Assembly: GCA_004154925.1 (NCBI GenBank)
Contig: QJNS01000241.1
Coordinates: forward strand, 52,825-116,824
Length of the DNA: 64,000 nucleotides
Direction: 5' to 3'
Origin: Monosporascus cannonballus
Taxonomy: Eukaryota; Ascomycota; Sordariomycetes; Xylariales
Part shown: positions 47,653-58,745 of the stretch, piece after piece
Position numbering within the stretch: position 1 is the stretch's first letter
Layout: each line of letters opens with the position of its first letter
Position numbers and translations under genes: made by a program
Notes under the pieces: generated by a model
Told to the model about the DNA's origin: nothing
What the model saw: the letters and a program-made list of their open reading frames with translations, nothing else
Database searches by the model: none

Positions 47653-49001
47653 CGATCTCTCTTTTCTACAAATTTTGCCCTTAAAATTTTTTTTCTTTCT
47701 ATAAGTTTTTCATATTTATTTAATATATTTTTCGATATATTTAAACGTCGTTTTCGCACATTCGAATAACAACCTACTTTAATTAATTTAATTAAATTTA
47801 AAAATTTTAATATAATATTTTATTTTTTTATTTTACTCGGCAGTTTAATTGCTAAACAATAAACGGGGTTTTTCGTTATAAAAATATATTTATTAAGGTT
47901 ATTCCTATAACGGGATAAAAATCCTTATTTTTATAATTAATTATTATATCACAAAATTGAAAAAAAGAAAAAAGAAAAAACTAATAGCCGAAAATTTTTA
48001 TCCGAAGTTTTTGCGCATTTTTTTCGTATACGTCGTTAACGCCAGCATTATTAATCCTAAGGTGCAAAATTTGTTAGTCGTATTTTTTAGTTTTTGAATA
48101 ATTTTAATAACTTTGTACAATTAAAATTAAAATCTGTAATTAAGATATAAACGTTAAATAAGGTGGACGTTATTAATTAAAATATAGTAAATTAAGATTT
48201 TTCTTTTTTGGATCTTATAAATTAGAATGCCATTATTTCGAGTAATTTTATCGTTATTAGTAAAAATTTTTTAATAGGCGTTAAGCGTTAATAAGATTTT
48301 TGGCAGGTTTCTAGATATTTTCGGAATCCGGGTACTGGTTTTATTTGATTAGGTATTAAGTAAGTCCGTTTTGTTTTTGTATATCGAAAACTTTTTCCAT
48401 TTTATATATTTATTCGTCTTTTATTTTTATATCGTTTTATATCGTATGTATTTTAATTGTATTTGTTATTAATTCGAATAAAAAAACGTAAAAAATTAAA
48501 TACAGTTTAACTTTTAATAGAAATTCTAATTAATAATTATTTTCTGAGATTTTTTGTAACGATTTTATATAAATAGATATATTTAAAATCAAGTTTTTTA
48601 TTAGGTTATTTTATTTCAATATTTTTAATAACAAAAAATCTTTTTTAAAAATTAATTTTTTCATTTCTTTTAATTATAATATTTATTTTTTAATAACGTA
48701 CGAACTTTATTTCTTTTTTTATTTTTTAATATAATTATCGTAATTATTTTAACGTAAGAGTTATTTTAATACTAATTGAACCATTATTGTATACTTTGTT
48801 ATAAATTTTTAAAATAAAATCAAAATTTGTATTTGCTAATATTATTTTGATATTTTTATGATAATTAATATTATAAATTAATTAAATAATAAGTAATTTT
48901 TAACTTACTTATTTTATTCGTAATTAATATAATATTATAAATAATTTTTAAAAACTTAATTCGTTCGTTTTATTTATTTATTTGTTTAAAATTTAAATAC
49001 G

Positions 49002-49353
49002 TATGACGGCTAGGCGGTTTAACCAACTATTAAACCTTAAGTCGACGGGTTTATATTAGCAGGAGTATCGTGAGAATCTGAGCAATAAATACAGTAACGT
49101 ATTACGTCTCGTAATACCAAGGGTGCCTTGGGTAACGATGTTGTATTGCAAGCTAAAGCTATTTAAACTATGGAAATAATGAACGTATATATCTTATTCC
49201 TATTAGCTGGATCACCACCAACGAATTGGTGATCCGGCTCACTGGCTTACCACCAGTAAGTTGGTGATCCATCACGTGACCCGCCCCACCGCGCACTTGT
49301 GGTTGGATCAGGACAGACCGTTTTTGGAGACCGTGGCTCGTTAGGCTATGACA
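49002..49353 (-). mobile_element. Solo LTR, 352 bp, little RIP damage
   Basis: Starts TATGACGGCTAGG and ends GCTATGACA; perfect duplication ATACG (48997-49001 and 49354-49358). The paralogous site in the other gypsy element (about 33830-33870) is empty. It belongs to the same LTR subfamily as its host element (shared tail AGACCGTTT, TGGCTCGTT) but keeps CpG and GC-rich segments lost from the host. Confidence 0.87.
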
Positions 49354-50999
49354 ATACGTTAAATAATTTATAATTTAAGCCGATTTATTTTATTAAGCCC
49401 TTTTAAAACATAGATATAAATATCGATCTTTTATTTAAAATGATTTCTATAAGTAATCCGTATATATTAAAATTATATTTAAAAAATACATATTAATTAT
49501 TCGGCGTTTATATTATTATAATATAGTAAAAAATAACAAAATTCGTAAATCGATTAACGATTAAGAAAATGGTATAGCAAGATATTTCTATAACTGGATT
49601 TTTTGATATAAAAAAATTTAATAATAAAGTTGAATATAATTAAATATTATAATCGTTTTACGATTAATAATAGTTGTAATTTTTCGTATAGTTTATATTG
49701 TCGAACTTTTATTCTAGTACAAATATCGTATTATTATATAATTTTTATATCGTTAATTTTATTTTAAGAAAAGAATATATATATTAAAGCCGGTTTAAAG
49801 TTTTATAAACTCTTAAATATTTATATAATTAATATTCGTATATATTCTGTATTAGATTTTTCTGATATTTTTCTAAAACTTGTATTTTGTTCGTTTTTTA
49901 GTTTTTTAGAAGATTATCGTTATATTGCTAGATTTTCTAATATATATTAAAAGATATTACTCGAATTATCGTAATTTATCGTAAACGTAAATATTTTTAG
50001 AATAGTATTAAAAATTATATAATTAATTTTAATTAATTTTTTAAGATTCAATTACTTGTTTATAGCCTTTGTTTTGTTATTTTTTAAAACTTTTTTTATA
50101 AATAATAACGAAGTCAAAATTCGCCAATTTTTCTACGTAACGAAATTATCGTTTTATAAGTTTCTTAATTATAGTAAATCGAGTAAAATTTTAATGATCC
50201 GTATAAACTTTAACCTAGTACAAGTTTTCTTTTAAAAAATACCTAAACTTTCGAAATATTATAATAATAGCCATATATTCCTTATTTTATAATACCGTAA
50301 TTAAGTTCGGCTGCTTTTTATTTATATAAAAAGAATATAATAAAAGATAATTTGCTTTAAATATTTTATTATTTAATTATTGCGTTTAATACATAATTCG
50401 AAATATCGGTTTTAGATTTAAGGAGGCCGTTTAAATTATACATAATTAATATTAATTTGTTGGTAATTATATCCTTAATATTTTGAAATTTTTTTCGTTT
50501 CGAAAGTTTATTTAAATTTTTTTGTTTTTTTCGTAAAGTTTGTTAAAGGTGTAATTATTTTGTTAAAGTTTCGAATAAATTTCCTATAGTAATTAACGAA
50601 TTTAAAAAATGCTTATACCTTTTTAATTATCGTTAGCATTTATTATTTTATAAATATAACGATTTTCTTAACGTTTATTTTAATATATTTTAAAGCAATA
50701 ATATATTCTATATATTCTATTTCTTCTATATAAAATTTAATTTTTTGTACTAATAAATAACTTTACGTTTTATAAGTTTAAAAGGTTTTATAAATATATC
50801 TCGTATATGTTTTTTTACTTTTTAAAAAATAAGAATATCGTCAAGATAACATATAACCAAAATATCGAAATATTTTTATAATACGTAATTAATTATTTGT
50901 TGGAAAGTAATTAATGCGTTCGTAAATTTTGTTGGTATAATTAAGTATTTAAATAATACGTATTTGGTTTTAAAGATTATTTGTTATTCGTATTTTTTA

Positions 51000-51065
51000 A
51001 TCTTAATAAAGTTATATTTATTTTTAAAATCGAATATTATGAATTATTTAGTTTCGTAAAATCAA
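51000..51065 (-). pseudogene. Reverse-transcriptase relic of second gypsy element
   Basis: The minus strand reads FYETK, stop, FIIFDFKNKYNFIKIKKYE, the same RT palm segment as at 35619-35690 in the outer element, with independent damage. It fixes orientation and paralogy. Confidence 0.65.
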
Positions 51066-52834
51066 TTTTTTATTTTTATAATTAGAGATTATAATATTTA
51101 ATTATTAATAAATAATTATAAATTACAATTTTTTGGTTGTTTTTTTTTCCATGCGAAAAATATAAAGTATTTTCCTAATAATTTCGAAGGTCGAATTTAT
51201 TCTTTTTGTAACCGACTTTTCAGGTATTTTTTGAAAGTACGTAATTCGTTTTCGCTAAGGTTATAAATAAGGTAAAATTGCGTCGAAGATTTTTTTTTTA
51301 AAAATTATTTTATAGTTTTATTCGTTATATTTTGATAATTTCGTATTAAGTTTTTTTTAAAAAGCTGTTTCTATTTGTAAGATTGTAATAATATATTGGT
51401 TAAACTTTTTAATTTTTGGGGCTGGTATTTTAGGTCGTTGTTTAGTTGCTCTAGTTTCGTTTTAATAATAATAACAATATGTCGTATTTTTCTTTAATAC
51501 TTATTTTTTTTCTTATATTTTGTCCTTTTCGGTAATAAGGTTTTTATCGTGTTTTTATACCTATATTCGATATTATTTCCAATTAAATATTAAGATCTTA
51601 TTTTTTCTATTTGTTATTAAAATATAAGATAAATCTTATTTAATTAATCTCTTTATTAATTAAGATTTGGTACTGGCGTCTTTATAATAATCCTAAGATT
51701 ATATCGTAATTTTTAAATAAAACGATATCGAAATTAATTATTTAATATCGTCCTTAAATAAAAACTTTTTACGGTAATTAATTTCGCGTATAATCTTTCC
51801 GTTATTGTAAACAAATTCCTAATTTTTAATATTTGTTATCATATAAGATTGTAACTTATATCTTTATAGCAATTTAAATTTATTGTTTATATTTAATATA
51901 ATATAATTCTCGCTTAAAACTTTGTAATTTATTATTAAGATATATTAATATGTTCCGATTCGTATATTTAAAATAATAAAGTTATTAACAGGTTTTATCG
52001 TTACGTTTAAAATCTTTTTTTTTTTGAGATTCTTTTTAATTTTTTTAAGTTTCGTTATTTTGCGGTTTTTTTATAGTTAACTTTTTTTAAAAGTTTTTTT
52101 TAAATTTGTCGAACTTTGTTTATATTTCTATATTTAACGTATTAAGTTATTATATTTTTTGTTATTATTAACGTATTTTTAAATAACCTTTTTTTCGTTA
52201 AAATTTATAACAAATATTTATTGAAAATAAAACTTTATAACAATTTTTTTGCCTGTATTTTTTAATATATACTAGATTATTTTTTTCGTTTAGTAGTTAT
52301 ATTATTATTAATAATAAAAGAGTTTTTTCTATCTAATTATTATTTTTTTCGAGTTAATTATTTGTTTTGGCTAATTACTAAATATTTCCTGCAGTTATAA
52401 ATTAAAATATCAATATTAATGTTTATTGTTTTTGTTATTTCTGGCACGGTTTAGAAAGTTAAATTCTATATAATATATATAGATAATTTGTCCGTAAATA
52501 TATTGTTTTTATTTTTTGTAATCGAGATATTTTCGTTGTCCACAATATATGGCATATTTTTTGCTATATCGATTAGGGGTTTCGGGATAGATTTTTTCTG
52601 TCGAGTTCTAGTATTTACGTAATTATTTTTATAATGTTTTTTATTATGCTTGCGATATTTATCGAGTTAGTTTTCTAGTTTTTCGTATTTTTTATTAGAT
52701 TATTTGCTATGGAGGGTCTGGTACGTACTTAGGCTAAATTATGTTAATAGATTTGTTTCTGTTTTTTTGATTTTTTCTGAATTATTTTTCGGGTATAAGT
52801 TTTTAGTTATTCCGACGGGGTTTTTTAAGTGCTT

Positions 52835-52879
52835 TGTATTACGTTGTCTTATATCTTATTTTATTGTAATTAAAGTATT
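52835..52879 (-). pseudogene. Gag zinc-knuckle relic, cysteines converted to tyrosine
   Basis: The minus strand reads KYFNYNKIRYK, then a stop and YKA, the positional counterpart of the knuckle at 45524-45567, but with all Cys and the His replaced by Tyr. Damage is heavier than in its paralogue. Confidence 0.6.
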
Positions 52880-53898
52880 TAATTTAGTTCTAGTTTTTTT
52901 GTAAATAACTTTTAATTTTAGAGATTTTGGTTTTATGCTGTAAAAAGTGTTATTGTGTTAAAAAACGCTGGTATGAGTCGTATATCGGAGTTTATTATTA
53001 TTTTTCCTTTTAGTGTCTTTAATGTGCCAGGTATATTGTTGATCGTTGCCTTTAACTGCTATAATAATATAATCCGACAAATAATTAGGCCGATTAAATT
53101 TAAAAAGTTTTTTTTATATTTTTTAAGTCGTCGAAAAACTTAATTATTAATATTTTTAATATTTAATTTAATTTAAAAATTTATTAAATGAACGCATTGT
53201 CGTAGTTAAATATTAATTCTTTTTATTATAATTACTGGATTTATATTTCGGCTGTTATTTTTTCGTTTATTATTTCGAAAACTTTCGTTAATATTTATTT
53301 AAATTATTTATAATTATTATAAATTCGTATTATTTCCGAGTTTCGATTTTCAATTAATAAAATAACGTATTTTTTATAACGAGCTTAAATTAAATAACCG
53401 TATTTCCGGTAAATTATTTAATTACGAATTTTATTTATATAATAAACGTAATAAATTAAATAAGAAAATATCTAAAATATGTTGGATATTAAGTTAAGAA
53501 TAATTATAATTTAATCGAAATTCTGTTAAAAGGTTTTAATTTAGAAAATTTTATAAAAATTAATAAAATTTAACTAAATAATTTAATTCGTTCGAAAAGG
53601 CCTTTTAATTTCGAAAGTTTTCTTTTTTTTTCTTAAGATTTTTATGAGCGGCTTAAAGGGATGTTGTAAGGTTATTATTATTTTTTAAGTTAAATAACAC
53701 GTTCGTTTATAGCATTTAGGCGTTGCAGAATTTCTTCGTAAAAAAACCGAAGTTTTTTCTTTTTGCTTTCGGTTTTCATTTTAATGTCCGAGTTATTAAA
53801 GACCTGGTAAATAGGTTGTTTAGGTTACTTATTAATAAATATAATGTCGACGATATTGCTTAAAGTTTGACGGTATTATAAAATAAAATTTTGCAATA

Positions 53899-54229
53899 TA
53901 TAATAACTAAATATTTAACCAGTTATTAAACCTTAATTATACGAATTTATATTAATAAAAGTATTATAAGACTTTATAATAATAAAGTAATTTAATTATG
54001 TCTTTTAATATTAAAGATATAAAAATTATATTATAAATAATTAATATTAATAAGTATTATAAGTTAAAGTTATTTAAATTATAGAAATAATAAACGTATA
54101 TATCTTGATCTGGCTTACTGGCTTACCATCAGTAAGTTGGTGATCCATCACGTGACCTGCCTCACCGCGCATTTGTGGTTGGGTCGTGGCAGACCGTTTC
54201 TGGAGGCCGTGGCTCGTTGGGTCATGACA
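53899..54229 (-). repeat. LTR of second gypsy element (right) with a RIP boundary inside
   Basis: 331 bp, starts TATAATAACTAAAT and ends GGTCATGACA. The left ~200 bp are strongly AT-converted, while the right ~120 bp (from about 54108) keep normal GC content and closely match the well-preserved solo LTR at 49002-49353. Confidence 0.85.
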
Positions 54230-54401
54230 AGAAGTCGAAGCAAGATTAATAGCAATAACAACAATAGTAGTATAAACGGGAAAAAGAGAATTTCTTTTCT
54301 ATCGGAAAAGGGAGGAGTCCGTATAAAGTACAAAAGGAAAAAGAACGGAAAAACTTGCTTATCTGTTGGATTCAAGGCTCCATTATCGTAACTCAAGCAA
54401 A

Positions 54402-54421
54402 GACCCAAGTCTTCTTGGGTC
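54402..54421. other. Perfect hairpin GACCCAAG-TCTT-CTTGGGTC
   Basis: An 8-bp perfect inverted repeat with a 4-nt loop between the transposon edge and the esterase pseudogene. It lies beyond the pseudogene's 3' end and could be a 3'-end RNA structure. The rest of 54230-54497 shows only an A-rich low-complexity run and no gene. Confidence 0.3.
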
Positions 54422-54497
54422 CTCTTTTCGTTCCCGTCTTTGTCTGTACAAGTACTGATAAGGAATCGGTCTTCCTTGATATCCCACTGTGCTGCTG

Positions 54498-55955
54498 TTA
54501 ACGGTCTGCACTATGTCTAATATCAAAAGAAAGGGGGGAAGTTACATCCTTGCACCTTTCGGTATAATTGGCACCGTTATTGTCACTTGTGGCGGCGTCC
54601 CTGTTGTTTACAATGGCGGCGAAGATCAGAGTTTTGTGCTCCGCAAATGCCGTAGCCTTGGGATGGAAGGATCGCTTCAAGTTAAAAGGCACGGCTGTCG
54701 CATTAATATCTTCTGCGTTGCTAATCGCGAGCAGGAGGCCATTAAAGGTAGGGAACTTTTCGGCACCCTCCCACTCCCACGGTGGTGACATTTCGGATAC
54801 CTCGGCGACCTTGCGGTTATCCCCAGGGAAGATAAAGTCTAGGAGCAGCTGCGCAGGATCCAGGTCGTCGGCCGGGTACGGATTATTAATGTCGCCAGGG
54901 CCTTCAGAAGGAGTATTAATAGGGGCATACTAAGACCAGAACCACGTTTCGTAGTCGACCATCTGTTGGTTGGTATGGCCCGGCTCGCAAAAGCGATAAC
55001 CATTGTATGCATTTCCAGGCCCTCGACGAAATTAACTCCCATGCGTTCCAGATCTTCCGCAGCGGCCTTAATCACTGCGTTAACCTGCGTGGTCAATCTA
55101 TTGAGCTGCTGCCGAAGTTACGTAGTGAGCCTGGACCGGCGCCAAGGCCACAATGACCAGGATATACTGTCACATTCCGTATTTACCTCGTTGAAAAAGG
55201 TGATGTAGCTCGGAACGTAAACCTGAAAGCTTTCTCTCGGGTTGGCGCCTCCAGATTCTCTTCCAGTATGGGCTGATATAAGGCGTAGTTGACCTTGTCG
55301 CGAAGAATGCCGTCGTCAATCTCCTTTTGAAGGGCACTTAAGGTGGCTTGGCAGTCTTTTGGACGCCAGCCTTGATAGATACAATCGTTCAAAATGCTAT
55401 ATTTCCAAAGTTAACTACAAAAACGTCCGGGCATTATTACAAGATATATTTTAGCGAAACTTACTTAGAACGTTCAGCGTCATTACCTCCAATCGTTACA
55501 ACAGCAATTTGAGGTTTCCCGAACGGCTGGCCACGGGGTAGGTTTCTGTTGTTATCTTTGTAATCCCCCTGTATCAGTTGCTTGCTGACAAGTTCGACAG
55601 TCGTATCACCGGTATAAGCAGGGAAACTAAAGCGGGGAAGCGTTTCGTCCCCGTTAATAAAGCCCCAATTGTCTTTGTCAGTGGACATTTGCATTGGGTA
55701 AGATCGCTTGCCACGAAGGGCGTCCCCCGCGATAATTTCGTCTAAATCGTTGCATCCGGTACCCGCCGTGTACGAATCACCCGCGGCAATGAACTCCTCG
55801 ACCTTCTGAGCCGGCCTAGAATATGGGACAAAGGTAAGCGATCTCAATTCAACAGAGATCGATTGGGCCGCTCCGCGGAAGTTAAAGTCGGGGGGTATGT
55901 CCTGACCCAACACTGCAACGACGAAGCCCATAAGGTAGAACATTCTTAGCGACAT
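54498..55955 (-). pseudogene. Secreted GDSL/SGNH lipase-esterase, disrupted
   Basis: ATG at 55955 opens a signal peptide (MFYLMGFVVAVLGQD) and the GDSL block FIAAGDSYTAGTGCN, the nucleophile Ser region, then GGND. Exon 1 is 55955-55465 (donor GTAAGT); exon 2 starts at 55396 after ATATAG. The frame then breaks: a one-base shift near 55223, TAA at 55118-55120, a shift near 55013 and TAG at 54930-54932. Between breaks the family sequence remains readable (YVPSYITFFNE, QVNAVIKAAAEDLERMG, YRFCEPGHTNQQMV, EWEGAEKFPTFNG) and the catalytic-His region RSFHPKATAFAEHK is at about 54650. Two shifts plus two stops make it non-functional. It lies 270 bp from a RIP-damaged retrotransposon; RIP leakage could explain the TAA but not the indels. 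Confidence 0.85.
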
Positions 55956-56181
55956 GGCGCCCGCCCATATAGGTGGATACAAAGATGGAAAGTAATAAAA
56001 CAGAAGATGGTAACAATAAACCACGAGCCCTTCGTAGCACGATAAGTAAAGGCTAATGGTGACGAGACAAGACGTATGAAAAGATTCCCAGGACCAAGGC
56101 TTTAATAAATATTTGCCTGTCCTTATGAAGTGATTCAACCGCACCTAGGCCCCTACCATCTCGCATATTACGTTAAAGTTA

Positions 56182-56671
56182 TGTGTTCTAAATATATTGT
56201 TGGTGAAAGTGTACCAACAGTCTATGTACATAACTAATTTCGCTCTGGTGTTATGTGGTTGGGCTGTGGCTACGATATGGCATAGCTATGTTATCTGCTT
56301 TGCTCCCGTATAACATTAGGGGCTATACGTTCTAAACATATTATTGGTCAAAGTGTACCAACAGTCTATGCACATAACCAATCCCGTTCTGGTATTATGC
56401 GATGCGGCTACGATACGCCATAACTATGTTATCTGCCCTGCTCTCGTATAACATTGCGGCTATGTGTTCTAAATATATTATTGGTCAAAATGTACCAACA
56501 GTTTACGTACATAACTAATCTCGTCCTGGTGTTACATAGTTGGGCTGTGGCTACGATATGGCATAGCTATGTTATCTGCTTTACTCCCGAATAACATTAG
56601 GGGCCATATGTTTTAAATGTATTGTTGGTCGAGGCGTTCCAACGGCTTACATGCGTAAATCCTGTCACGTT
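56182..56671. repeat. Tandem repeat, about 3.4 copies of a ~144-bp unit
   Basis: Four successive units begin with the motif GTTCTAAAYATATT or a variant at about 56185, 56329, 56466 and 56610, spaced 144, 137 and 144 bp. Each of the first three contains GTACCAACAGT, TACGATA and TATGTTATCTGC in the same order; the fourth is truncated near 56671. Unit divergence is modest and mainly transitions. No open frame crosses the array. 55956-56181 and 56672-57173 contain no supportable gene. Confidence 0.85.
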
Positions 56672-57173
56672 TAGCATTGCATATCACTACCATCTGTATC
56701 TGCTAAAATACGTACTTCACTTTTGCTGCTCTCATCGAGTGGTTGTATGAAATTCTATCTTCCTAGGGGCTATTATATAACTAAACCAAGAACTATATAT
56801 CAGCAATATATTAGGGGATATGGCATTACGGAAGTTCCGAACGGATTTATTAAATTAATTTAACCTATATGCCGATAGTCACTTTTCTAAGCCGAAAAGA
56901 TTAAAGCGGTATCGCTTATTCGTAGGTTTAATCTTGCCGCATATACAGGAATCAGAAATCCGTGCCACAAGGGCGGTAAAAAGGGATGCCGAAGTAGGTG
57001 GGGGCGTGATTGAATGCCTGTGTCGACGCCTGGTTGGACCTCCAGCCCCCTAGCCCGCACCAGGCATCTATTTTAAGTTCTCGGTTGTTAACTTTTATCA
57101 TTACAACTATCTCAGCACCCTATCCGCATTTAACCTACATCTTCCAATCGGGATTTCAGGTTATTTGTCAATC

Positions 57174-57918
57174 ATGGAATTACTTTTCCCACAAGTATTA
57201 ACTTTTTGCGTTTCCCTAATTGCGCTAGCCGCTGCTGGACCTTCCGTATCCATTCCCCAACAACAACCTTTAGCCCAGGTTGACGCCATGACTGAACCAC
57301 AGGGCATGGTCAGGATTCCCGGGCATAACAATGCCACCTACGGCCCGATACCTAAGGGAAACCAATTATTCCAGATCGAATTCCTCGAAATCGCTCCGTC
57401 GCCTATCCCTATGTATGATATAACGTTTCCTTTCTTTTCCCCGACTTTACTTACTTACTTAACCCATTCGACTTGAACTTATTTATAATCAATCTGAACC
57501 TAGCGCTAATTTATTTCCTAGCGACCAAATTTTTTTCGTTTTTCTTCGCGGAGAAATTTCACAATCTAAAAAGAGGGACTTAAAGCAATTTGAACACCTT
57601 GCTACCGCAACACTTAGCATAACTCTTTCCGCCGTCCTCCCGGATGGTAAGCGTGAGGACCCCATGACCTACACGGTACCCCTCCGCACCACGGCCTTCG
57701 CCAACACAGCCCACCTTTCGATCCGCGATGCAACGGGCGCATTCGTGGAACATCTAACCAATAATGGCCGTAACGACATCGTAACGGATTATTGGATCCC
57801 GGGTATGTTTTTACGGACGGGGACATGGACTTTTGAGGTTGTAGCTAGGCTTGGGGATGGAACTTGTTTATTTGCCATCTCGTTGACGCAATGGTTAGAA
57901 GGGGAGCTTAAAAAGTGA
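57174..57918 (+). CDS. Small secreted protein of unknown function
   Basis: Exon 1 is 57174-57412 and exon 2 is 57522-57918; the 109-nt intron has a GTATGA donor and TTTCCTAG acceptor and joins in phase 2 to give 211 residues. The N terminus is a clear signal peptide (LLFPQVLTFCVSLIALAAAG). The mature part begins with a Pro/Gln-rich stretch, then a beta-rich domain with IFFVFLRGEIS, LSITLSAVLPDG, TYTVPLRTTAF, HLSIRDATGAFVEH and a conserved-looking C-terminal WTFEVVARLGDGTCLFAISL. Only one Cys lies after the signal peptide, so it is not a Cys-rich toxin-like peptide. I recall this pattern in uncharacterised secreted proteins of ascomycetes; no function known to me. It is intact despite lying 3 kb from the transposon block. 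Confidence 0.78.
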
Positions 57919-58745
57919 CGTGATTCGAGTGGAATACGTAACTTGGTAACATACAAATTTAGTTAGTGCTGCTGATTATTAACACTGATGTAGGAGCAAC
58001 CTAAAACGGGATCGGATCTAGTTTACTTAAACAGTTAGGCGAGTGCATGTAACAACCACCGTTATAGCAGGCATAATAGAGTAAAATCGGTCTATTCTCA
58101 CCATTACACTTTATAACATTACCTCTAAATTTAATGCTTTAATAAAGTAATAATTATGAGAATGACTTTATTTAACAATACTATTTAATTTTTATAGTGG
58201 GGGTTACGTAAGGAAGCTTATTTTATGGGTCGCGCGTGATATGGAGGATGCCATTTGTAGATCCCAAAACCTCCATTCTTGGAAGCTTCTATACCAAGTA
58301 GGCATCATTTATATGCAATTTTGCTGCGGTGCTGGGTGTAGAAATTGTGTATACACGATCTACATCTAATATAATCCGAGCAGATCTGACAGACGCGACG
58401 GCGACATTAACTTCACATAATGTAACACCACGCCGCCCGTTAGTGACTTTTGGAGTCCCATATAACCACCCGAAAAACTAGCCAATACGCGCGCTTACCC
58501 GCAACACCGAGTCGAGATCGTGGTCGCGACGTCTTAAAACCACGCAGAAACTTCTGATTAGATCCGTACACCCGGTCTATAGCCCGTCATAGAAATCCAT
58601 ATATCGTACGCCATATGGAAGGGAGTACCTTCCAAAGCAGCTCCGTAAGGTAACAAAGCTGCCCTCGCTTTCTATTCCCACGTCATCTAGACTTTGAACC
58701 TAAACACAAAGAATAGTACCCAACTCAAAACTCTAAAAGCCCAAG
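57919..58745. other. Convergent intergenic region, no gene seen
   Basis: 827 bp between two convergent genes. AT-rich on the left, normal on the right. No frame is supportable. Confidence 0.45.

Larger units (their letters stand above)
47287..54229 (-). mobile_element. Second Ty3/gypsy retrotransposon, RIP-damaged
   Basis: Bounded by LTRs 47287-47652 and 53899-54229. The flanking 5-mers are AGATG (47282-47286) and AGAAG (54230-54234), a duplication with one mismatch. The internal region is paralogous to the 14.8-kb element (same minus orientation, same order) and lacks its nested insertions, but carries its own solo LTR at 49002-49353; without that it is about 6.6 kb. RT remnants near 51000-51065 and a zinc-knuckle remnant near 52835-52879 are readable on the minus strand. 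All frames are closed by stops. Confidence 0.87.

Noticed and set aside
32483..53898. Possible CRISPR-like or centromeric repeats in the AT-rich block
   Set aside because: No regularly spaced short repeats; the structure is fully accounted for by LTR elements and their decay.
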